From Aegilops tauschii subsp. strangulata (Eukaryota; Streptophyta; Magnoliopsida; Poales; Poaceae): 64,000 nt of DNA. The position numbers were made by a program, and so were the translations under genes. Shown here in pieces: positions 35,990-44,540 of this stretch. The notes under the pieces are model-generated. The model was not told where the DNA came from and did no database searches. It was given only the letters and a program-made list of their open reading frames with translations. Location: the NCBI RefSeq assembly GCF_002575655.3, contig NC_053037.3, forward strand, positions 569,572,880-569,636,879. The letters run 5' to 3'. Numbering within the stretch: the stretch's first letter is position 1; the number at the start of each line of letters is the position of its first letter.

Positions 35990-36241
35990 ATGCTGACGTG
36001 TGGATGCCTATTGGTCCCAGTTGGTGACACCAACCGGGACAAAAGGCCCTGCCTATTGGTCCCGGTTGGTGCCCCCTGCCTGGGCTGGCAGCAGCGGCCA
36101 TGTGGAGGACCTTCTGTCCCGGTTCGTGTAAGAACCGGGACTAAAGGGTTAGGGCTTTAGTAACGACCCTTTAGTCCCGGTTCGAAAACTGGGACAAAAG
36201 GCCCTTACAAACCGGGGTAAAAGCCCCTTTTCCTACTAGTG
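35990..36241. repeat. Right subterminal repeat region of the CACTA element
   Basis: Several GGTCCCRGTTGGTG / CACCAACCGGGAC units, then the terminal inverted repeat. A homopolymer C run lies just before it at 35942-35957. The repeat units match those of the left end in inverse orientation. Confidence 0.85.
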
Positions 36242-37408
36242 TCTGGTGGTCTGTCCAAAAAAAAACCCCTGAAGTTGTTATAAATTACCCACTATGTCAT
36301 CCATAAGTGAAGAAAACAATTCGATTTTTCGGATCCAAAATCACCATCGTGCTTCATTGTTTTATAAAGGTGAGACAGATATGAGCCACAGATCCATAAG
36401 CAGCAGACTAGCTAACATATGGCTCCCGTAGCGAGGAGACCAGGGTTCCATCCCCATCTTCTGCACTGTTTAACTCCCTTTTGTCATGCATGTCCTCCCC
36501 ATGTATGCGCTCATGGGCCGGCCAATGTGCAGGGCTTCACTCCCCTGTTTTTTTCATTTTGTTTTTTCTCTTTTCTTTTCTCATTCTGTTTTCTTCCTTC
36601 TTTAAATTAATTCAGGATTTTCAAATTTTAAAAGTTGTGAGTTTAAAAAAATGTTTGACATATGTGAATTCAAAAAATGCTTGGGAAATCATAAAATTCT
36701 TGTAGATTCAAAAAAATGTTGGTGGTTTTGCAAAACTGTTCAAAAATTATTAAAAAAATCACGATTTGGAAAAAAAATGTTCAGGAAATAAAATCATGTT
36801 CGCCATTTTGAAAAAATGATCGTGTATTCAAAACATGTTTGGGAATCTGAAAAAAAAATGTCCATGAAATTTTAGAAAATGTTCACAAAAATAAATTAAT
36901 TAATTAAACTTGTTCCCCAATTTTAAAAATAGTTCATCGATTCAAAAGATGTTTGCTCAATCAAAAAATGTTGATGAACATGAAAACTATTCATGCATTT
37001 AAACAATGTTTGTAAACAAAACTAATGATCATAATATTTTTGAGCAAATCCAAAATTTCAAAAAAAAATTGTTAATTCAAAAAATTGTTCCTCGATTCAA
37101 AATCCTTTTATGTCTACAATTTGATTAGTTTTTCAAAAGTCTTTATATGTCTTGGTATTGGGAGTAGTTCGTGGTCGATGACATTTGTTTTTATAGTATT
37201 AAACATTTTCTTGCGCAATAATGACATGTGTGGCATGCACCGGCAAGCTCGTAGTCTTGGGATTTAGCACGTCGAATGCATTGTGATCACGTGGACATCG
37301 CGACCATCATCGGCGAGGGTGAGAAAAAAAGTAAGTGGCGACATGGTGAGCCACCCTGTTAAAATAGAGTACGCTCATATATCAGGTATTGAGTCGAGAG
37401 TGGATTTT
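36242..37408. other. Intergenic, degenerate TTCAAAAAATG-type repeats
   Basis: From about 36600 to 37100 the motif family TTCAAAAAATGTT / AAAAATGTTC recurs without fixed spacing. A B-box-like AGGGTTCCATCCCC near 36443 could be a tRNA-derived retroposon remnant. No gene was recognised. Confidence 0.45.
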
Positions 37409-37798
37409 CGGACATGGGTGCATTGGAGGACGTTATTTTCAATAGTTTAAAAATCACATTTAAAATTTCAAAAACTCCTGAAAAGAATTTTACCTGATCA
37501 TATGGATCAATATTAAACATGTGTAAAGTTTGGTGATGAAATAAGTAAACATGTGAGCTGTACGAAAATGACAAAATGGCCATTTCTAAATAGTGAATAA
37601 TACATGCACTGTTCATCTTTCCAAAATCACGGTTTTGTGATTTGTGTGTAACTCACATGGTTACTTATCTCATCATCAAAACTTGCACATGTGTAACGTA
37701 CATCCATATGAACATGTGGAATTATTTTTGGAATTTCTGAAACTTCAAAAATACCATTGTGACACTATTCAAAATATAGGGCTCCGATGCACCCGTCC
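37409..37798. mobile_element. Hairpin (fold-back) MITE, about 390 bp
   Basis: The left half (GGACATGGGTGCATTGGAGG ... TGATGAAATAAGTAAACATGTGAGC) is the inverse of the right half (...GTTACTTATCTCATCATCA ... CTCCGATGCACCCGTCC) over nearly the whole length, with a small loop near 37600. Identity between the arms is moderate. A flanking duplication was not identified. Non-coding; a transcript would form a long imperfect double strand. Confidence 0.8.
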
Positions 37799-38283
37799 AC
37801 CAAAGTGACTTTTTGATATTGAGTCATACTTATTTGGTTAGCACATAATGTTCTTGTCTCCCGTTGCAAACGCACGGGCATATTTAATAGTACAACCAGA
37901 TATCCTTAAAATAATTTCGCAAAAAAAAAATACTACAACAACGCACTGGGCATCATCTCTAGATTAATCATATATCAGCATGAAGGGGTGGTCGGTAATG
38001 CATGCATCCATTAAAATTCTTATATTACCTGCACAAAAGACAAATGTTGTTCGATATAAGAATTCACCCACTAAAATTTGGCCCTAAACCTGGCTATCTT
38101 CCGTATCTGATATGGCATATGCGTTGCTTATCCTTGGGCTACCACACCCAGTTGTTGAATATACAAATGATGAATTGCTCCACCGAAATTTCGTGAAATG
38201 TTCACGTCTAGTCCATGTCGATCATGGTGTGCTCAGCTGATCCAGGGCTATAGTATCTACAAATTCTTATTTTCGGCAACAAT

Positions 38284-39324
38284 CTACATGAGCGGCTCAC
38301 TTTGGGCTTCACAATCTGCGAAAAAGTCTTCACCTTCAAACAATTCGGGATCTGAGAAAACTATCGGGTCGACGAATTCATCTCTACCCTCGGAATTGGA
38401 AGCTTCGTCTACATCATCTGGGTAGTAGAAGCACGGTAGCAATGGTTCATCGATCTCTGGCTCATCTTCGTCTACGTCATCCCTGAATCCATCTATCGGA
38501 TCTAAGAATTCATCTCTCCACTCAGAATTGGAAGCTTCGTCTACAAATAGCCATTGCTCATCTTCGTCTACGTCATCCGTGAACTGCTCGGACGACGGCG
38601 ATCTGACAAAACTGAAGCACTCCATAATGTCAAGGCGGCAGGTTGGGCACGTACACGCCCGGTGGAACCACGTGAGGATGCACCCACAGTGGAAGGCATG
38701 GGAGCACGGCAGCGTGACGGTCTCCTCGTCGCGAGTATCCACTTCCGCCAAGCAGATGGCGCACGGCTCGTTGGACTCACGGCGGCGCTTTCGGCCGGTC
38801 GCCGGAGTCCGGGCAGACTCGGTCTTTGCGGAGGCTTCTTCTTTGCACGCGAGGAGCAGCGCCTTGGGCTCGCTGTAGACCAAGGTTACGCAGAGTTTGG
38901 GCAGCGCGATGTCGAACTCGAAACCCGTGGCGGCGCCCTTCTTCTCGATCTCCTCGCGAAAGCGCCTAACGATCGCCATGGCTATGTCCAAGGGTGTGGG
39001 GGCAGGGGAAAAATACGTCCAGTTGTCCGCGGCGAGGTCGTACCCGGCCGTCGCCGGCGCGTCGGCGAGCATCTCGTGGATGAGATCGCTGCAGGCCTCG
39101 TCGCTCTCGAGGACGGCGGGGTCGGCGATCTCGAGCCTGTGGTCGAGCCCCTTGGCGTCGACCCTGCGCGACCCGTGGGACAGGATCAGGTGGCCGTGGA
39201 GGCGCACGGAGCACGGGTGGTCGTGCGGCTTGTCGTGGACGTGCATGGTGCTATCGCCATGGAAACGGACGAGGGTCTCCGTGGCCGCCGCGGCGTGCGG
39301 CCACGGTTGCACTACTGCTGCCAT
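38284..39324 (-). CDS. RING-H2 finger protein, 346 aa, intact, single exon
   Basis: Likely E3 ubiquitin ligase. RING-H2 ligands are C188, C191, C207, H209, H212, C215, C226 and C229 (CAIC...LPCSHAFHCGC...CPTC), the full C3H2C3 set. Residues 10-160 form a domain shared with the copies at 55-62 kb (PHAAAATET, PHDHPC, RLHGHLILS, LDIAMAIVRRFREE) that I cannot assign. A basic GRKRRR stretch precedes the RING. The C-terminus (245-346) is acidic and contains a duplicated DDVDEA/SNSE.RDEF.DPI unit. The ATG at 39324 sits in TTGCAATGGCAGC. It has no signal peptide or membrane segment, so is probably cytosolic or nuclear. The 285-aa plus-strand ORF over it is a shadow caused by high GC. Confidence 0.88.
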   Translation of the reverse strand: MAAVVQPWPHAAAATETLVRFHGDSTMHVHDKPHDHPCSVRLHGHLILSHGSRRVDAKGLDHRLEIADPAVLESDEACSDLIHEMLADAPATAGYDLAADNWTYFSPAPTPLDIAMAIVRRFREEIEKKGAATGFEFDIALPKLCVTLVYSEPKALLLACKEEASAKTESARTPATGRKRRRESNEPCAICLAEVDTRDEETVTLPCSHAFHCGCILTWFHRACTCPTCRLDIMECFSFVRSPSSEQFTDDVDEDEQWLFVDEASNSEWRDEFLDPIDGFRDDVDEDEPEIDEPLLPCFYYPDDVDEASNSEGRDEFVDPIVFSDPELFEGEDFFADCEAQSEPLM

Positions 39325-39401
39325 TGCAACCGACGAATCTGTATGCGGAGCACAGCGGCGGCTGATGAAAGAGTCCGTGCAATCGAGGCACTTGCGCGTC
39401 T

Positions 39402-39410
39402 AAATTTATG
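39402..39410 (-). promoter_or_regulatory. TATA-like box of the 38-kb RING gene
   Basis: On the minus strand GCGTTCATAAATTTAG lies about 80 bases before the ATG. The same GTTCATA context precedes the copies at 57.3 and 61.1 kb, supporting it as the conserved core promoter of the family. Confidence 0.5.
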
Positions 39411-39419
39411 AACGCACGG

Positions 39420-40158
39420 GCACAGCTTAGTGTAAGAATCGGACACGGTCATAGGCCTTTCCAACTAAACTGGCCCATTTGTCTTGCGAGCGGCAAATAG
39501 GCACGCGACTCAAATAATGGCCCAGCCCATATCACGAGTGAGCGCGTTATGCCTTTCCGTTTGTTTTTCTCTGTGATATTTTTGGTTCCGGTTCTCCGTT
39601 TGTGGTCTTTTTTCTTCAGTATTTTCTCACATATAATTTTTCTTCTGATCTATTTTCGTATTTTCCATTTTCAATTTATTTTTATTTCCAATTTTATTTT
39701 TCATAACTTAAAAAACTTTACAAAATAATAACATTTTCAAAAATTAGTCAAAACTTAAGATTTATTCACTTTTTATTCCAATATATAAAAATCTTAAAAT
39801 TACATTAATATTTATAAAATACTACGGACATTTATTAAATATGCTCCACTATTCAACATTATAGAAATTTTCAATAAATTATAAATATTATTTAATTATA
39901 TGAATATTTCTAAAATAATATGTGAATATTTTTTGAAATTACATGAACAAGTTTTTTTAAAAATATTTATTTATTTGTGTGTGTATTATTTATAACACAC
40001 AAATATTTTAGTTCTACTTTTATCACTGTGATTACAGTTTACATATATTCTTACAAAATTACCAAAATAAAATAAAATGGAAAAAAAGGGGTCATACTGA
40101 GTGCAGCGCATTTATGCCCTATTATGCAAGTGCTTTGCTCATGGACTAGCTATTAGAC
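39420..40158. other. AT-rich intergenic stretch
   Basis: Very AT-rich from 39560, with runs such as AAATTATAAATATTATTTAA. No ORF or element ends recognised. The MULE begins at 40159. Confidence 0.6.
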
Positions 40159-40411
40159 GGCAAATTTGACAATTTTGACCTCGAAACGAAATCAATTCAC
40201 AGAATGAACTGGGTGCGAAACTATTTCACACCCCTGACCCTTTTGTGTAGCGCCCGCCACGCCGGCGCCACACCCTACGGTGCAGCGCCTAGCTCTGGGG
40301 CGTTGCACCTCTGTTCACCGTGGCAGCCCATGGGCCCGCACCCAGCAGTGCAACGCCTCCGAGCTAGGCGCCGCACATGTAATGTGCAGCGCCTAGCCGC
40401 TAGGCGCTGCA
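40159..40411 (+). repeat. Left terminal inverted repeat of the MULE
   Basis: Matches the inverse of 47990-48243 with few differences (for example CCTCGAAACGA vs CCTCGGGACGA; AGCAGTGCAACG vs AGCCGTGCAACG). Its inner part holds palindromic GCGCCTAGC/GCTAGGCGC units. Confidence 0.95.
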
Positions 40412-40988
40412 TTGTGACTTATCTGCAACCGCGCCAGCCCTCTCCTCCCCCACCCACCCCATTGCCAGTTACAGAACAAACAGGGCGGCGGCCCTATCCA
40501 CTCCCCCTCTCAATCCCCTCTCCCAAATCCTTCCGATCCGACGATTTGGTCTGTGCATTTCTTCACCAATCCATCGTAGAAGGTACTCTCCTCCGATCCC
40601 CTTCTTTCTATCCATAGAAAATATGATATTTTGAAGATTTGGGGAACCCTTGTTTGAATCTTGCATGTATTAGATTTGGGGAACTTTTGTTTGAATCTTG
40701 CATATATTAGATTTGGGGAACCCTTGTTAGATTAGAATGTGGTTTGGATAGATAGGTTGACATGTTATTTATATAGTTTGGATACATAGATTGACATGTT
40801 ATTTCTATGGAAAAGTTATTTGTATGAAGTAGGCCTAGTTTAGTTTATTTGTACTGAAATTATACTCGTATTGAGAAAAATGCTTTGGATACATATGCTT
40901 TGAATCTTGCATGTAGTAGGCCTACTTTAGTTTTTTTGAATTGAAAAGATAATCGTGTTGACAAGAATGCTTTGTTGAAATTGTTAGG

Positions 40989-43646
40989 ATGGTTTGGCTT
41001 CTCGATGATCATTGGGACAAACAACACCGGTCGTACGCTATGTCGGTGCAGCAGCGGGTAATACTAAAAGTGGTCGGTGTTATGAATTTCGTATTTTTTT
41101 TCAAACACAAATGCCCCATATGTAATGTTATGATTTGTTTGTTTGTAGGAGCTTGCACCTCTGAAGCTTCGGTCTCAGGGGATCAGCCTTGGAGGGATGC
41201 GCTATGATGAGCGGTACACATCGTATGTAAGGGAGGAAGGACTTCTCCCTTTCATTCAGTTGGTCCGCCGGTCGACGCCACCCAACAATGCTGCAGCACT
41301 CACCGCGCTTATTGATCATTGGAGGCCGGAGACACACACTTTCCATCTTCGCACCGGGGAGATGACCGTGACACTGCAGGATATTGCTATGATCAGCGGT
41401 CTTCCTATCGATGGCAATCCTTTATGTATGAAAACCGATTCTGATGGGTGGCGCGCGCAGATGCAAGCCCTTATCGGTATGGTTCCTCCGGAGCCTCGGG
41501 AACCAGAAGCAGAAGATAAGAAGAAGGAAAGAGTCGCAGCGGGCGCTACTTTCACGTGGATATCATCGAACTTCTGTCATTGCCTTGATGATGCTAATGA
41601 GGACATGGTGAAGACATATGCTCGTGTCTACATGTGGTACGTGATATCCAGGACAATGTTTGCTGATGGCACAGGCAAGAATGCTCCATGGATGTGGCTG
41701 AAGGCGTTGACCGTCTTCGATAGCAAATGGAGTTGGGGTTCGGCGACACTAGCTTACTTGTATCGACAGGTATGAAGTTGTTTCCTTTTCACTTCATTGA
41801 TACATTATCAATGTGCTCTTGCGGCAAATTTGACCATGTTCTCTTTTATGTGCAGTTGGACGAAGCCTGTTGTAGGCACACTGGAGGTATTGGTGGTTGT
41901 CTGCTCGCACTTTCCATATGGAGCTGGGAGCGTTTGCCGGTTGGACGACCGAAGACCGTGAAGTACGAGGATTGGGACGATAAAGATGACCCACTACGGC
42001 TCCCCACTTGGGCTTACAAGTGTGATGTGTTAAATGAGACGACGGATGATCCCTCGGTAATGTACAAGTTGTACAAGAGCGAGCTGGACGCGATCACGCC
42101 TGAGCAGGTGAACCGACATTGCATAAGTGATTATCATGCTTGTATCGTAACTCGATATCAATTTTGCATTCAATCCCATTTGCAGGTGGAATGGGAGCCG
42201 TATGGAAAAGGAGAGAGTTTTGGTAACCCTATAGAGTTCCGGCTGAATCCGATGTGCATTAGGGATAGGGATCTCTGGCATATGCGGTGCCCACTGATAT
42301 GCAACTGGGCGGTTGAGCTTCACCTGCCACATCGGGTGTTCCGCCAGTTTGGTTTGTTCCAGCCACACCCGCCGGAGTGGGAGGACACGGACAAGTTGCT
42401 ACACGCGTAAGATATAATTAACCTTGAGCACTTAGCAGCTTCTCGACGGTTTCGATGATGCTAATATTCTGTTTCTAACTTGCAGGTTGGATAGGAAAAA
42501 GCAGCAGAAGATCAAGGATTGGGCCAACCATCACAGGAAGTATGTCGTGCAGTTCGCTCTTAGTGTGGAGCAAGCAAGGGCTGGAAAACGAGCCCAGCTT
42601 CGTGAGCGCTGCCCGATCGCGTTCAACAACTATCTCACATGGTTTCTTGCAAGTACCCGCGTGGAGGTATGCCAGCCGGCGTATGCTGAGGAGATTCTGG
42701 AAGAACCCACCGTTTTTGATGAGGTAGCCCAGCACCAGTACAACGCATTAGTCAGGAAAGGCAACTCAGTGATCCCTTCAGCTCCAATGATGAACTTTGT
42801 GGTTAGCCCTTTTTGCTTTTCCATTCGCACTATTCACATCTTCGCTTGCCTAACACTTTGATACCGTTTCTGTTCATAGCGTGCCCAGATCAAGAAAGCA
42901 GCTGATGAGACCGAGACTATTCTGGAAACAACCCCGGCTGGCAAAAGCGATGGGGAAGGTGCACTTCGAGCATTCATTAAGGTTCACATCTCCTTCAAAC
43001 TAGCACTTAACATTTGTTGGTACGTTCCATGTCTCATTCACTTGTACATGTTGCAGCGCCAGGGCCAAAAGTTAAGGCGGCTATCAAACCTTTTTGGTTG
43101 TCGTGACCCCGAGTATGTATCACCAGAACGGTCTAGGTCGGCGACACCATCAGATCCTGCTTCGGGGCAGAGCCATGGTGAACCTTTCGAGGATGAGGAT
43201 GTGGGTGTGGTCACCGAAGAGGTATGTCATGACGATATATATCCATTTGTTGATGCATTGCTAACTATATCCTCACACACGGACTTTCCATATCTTTTGT
43301 TGATGCATAGGTTGCTGATGATATGACCCTGGGGACGTACCAGGCTCGGTCTGCATACGAGTTGAAGCCTAGGAAGGGAATCAACAAGTACACACCTGAA
43401 GACTTCACCCAAAGAGGCCAAAGAGGCAAAAGGACGGTCGGCACCTCGCGGATGGCGGCTTTGGATGACTATTTGGATGACGATGTCGAATCGGAGCCGG
43501 AGCCGGAGCCGGAGCGGGTTCCTCTTCCTAGGAAGGTGAAGAAGATAAGCGTCAAGAGGGGGGAGGAGCCAGCAAGCGTGGAAAGCACTAGTCATCGTCA
43601 TTTTTTTATAATGTTGAACTTAGAGTGGAATTTGTTATGTCGTTGA
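40989..43646 (+). CDS. Plant mobile domain (aminotransferase-like, MAIN/MAIL-type) protein carried by the MULE
   Basis: Eight exons: 40989-41057, 41149-41769, 41856-42107, 42186-42406, 42486-42801, 42880-42981, 43057-43221 and 43311-43646. Every junction has GT/AG and a compatible phase, giving 693 aa without a stop. The second exon carries the plant-mobile-domain hallmarks (GLLPFIQLVRRSTPPN, LIDHWRPETHTFHL, GEMTVTLQDIAMISGLPIDG), followed by AYLYRQLDEACCR and LPHRVFRQFGLFQ. A KKQQKIKDW helix and an acidic C-terminus with an EPEPEP run and a basic LPRKVKKISVKRG segment follow. Plant mobile domain proteins occur both as host MAIN/MAIL silencing factors and inside transposons; this one lies within TIRs. 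Whether it serves transposition or anti-silencing is unknown. It runs convergent with the transposase gene. Confidence 0.85.
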
Positions 43647-43889
43647 ACTTGGAGCAGTCGTACCTGTAATGTGGAATTTTTTATGTCGATGAACTTGGAG
43701 TGGTGGTAGCTTTATGTTAAACTGGAACTTATTGTGATGGTCCTTTGTAAGAAATGATGTCTGTGGTGAACCCTTTTTGAACCTTAATGTTTCTTATATG
43801 AATTGTTGAACTGTGGCTGAAAATGACCCAGTAGAGGGGGGGAGGAGGCACAGAAGGTAGGCCTCCAGTTTGAGGCAAAAAATTTGCTA

Positions 43890-44540
43890 AGTGTTTGTGC
43901 AGCGCCTAGCTCGGGGGCGCCACACTATACGGTGCAACGCCTAGCTCGCAGGCGCTGCACTGTATAGTATAGCGCCTCCAAGCTAGGCGCTGCACAGGTC
44001 TGTAACTTGCCATACCTTCTGTTGCTCTCTGGATAGCTACAGACCTGTGCAGCGCCTAGCTTGGAGGCGCCACACTCTACAGTGCAGCGCCTGCGAGCTA
44101 GGCGTTGCACCGTATAGTGTGGCGCCCCCGAGCTAGGCGCTGCACAGGTCTGTAGCTATCCAGAGAGCCACAGAAGGTATGCCTCCAGTTTGAGGCAAAA
44201 AATTCGCTAAGTGTTTGTGCAGCGCCTAGCTTGGAGGCGCCGCACTCTGCATTGCAACGCCTAGCTCGCAGGCGATGCACTGTACAGTGTGGCGCCTCCA
44301 AGCTAGGCGCTGCACAGGTCTATAACTTGCCATACCTTCTGTTGCTCTCTGGATAGCTACAGACCTGTGCAGCGCCTAGCTTGGAGGCTCCACACTCTAC
44401 AGTGCAATGCCTAGCTCGCAGGTGCTGCACTGTACAGTGTGGCGCCTCCAAGCTAGGCGCTGCACAGGCCTGTAACTTGCCATACCTTTTGTTGCTCTCT
44501 GGATAGCTACAGACCTGTGCAGCGCCTAGCTTGAAATCGG
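43890..44540. repeat. Central palindromic motif array of the MULE
   Basis: About 640 bp made of GTGCAGCGCCTAGCTYGGAG and its inverse, alternating with GGTCTGTAACTTGCCATACC and TTGCTCTCTGGATAGCTACA blocks, with a repeat period of about 170-180 bp. It sits exactly between the convergent 3' ends of the two genes. The last residues of the transposase (about ARRCTGL) are read from its first unit. Confidence 0.95.

Larger units (their letters stand above)
23307..36241 (+). mobile_element. Complete 12.9-kb CACTA (En/Spm) transposon
   Basis: The left end CACTAGTAGAAAACTGGGC (23307) and the right end, inverted, CACTAGTAGGAAAAGGGGC (36241) form the terminal repeats. TCT precedes (23304-23306) and follows (36242-36244), the 3-bp CACTA duplication. 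The subterminal regions are filled with GTCCCGGTTSGTG / CACSAACCGGGAC repeats in both orientations. Inside, all in + orientation, are a small coiled-coil/membrane ORF, a TNP2-type transposase and an ORF2 with a Ulp1-like C-terminus. The two large genes carry stops and frameshifts, so the copy is non-autonomous, though its ends look mobilisable. A subterminal/promoter block is duplicated internally at 29.8-30.4 kb. Confidence 0.96.

Noticed and set aside
38554..39411. 285-codon plus-strand ORF
   Set aside because: It is the antisense shadow of the RING-H2 gene in GC-rich DNA; all recognisable motifs are on the minus strand.
41794..42735. Minus-strand ORFs across 41.8-42.7 kb
   Set aside because: Shadows of the plant-mobile-domain exons.
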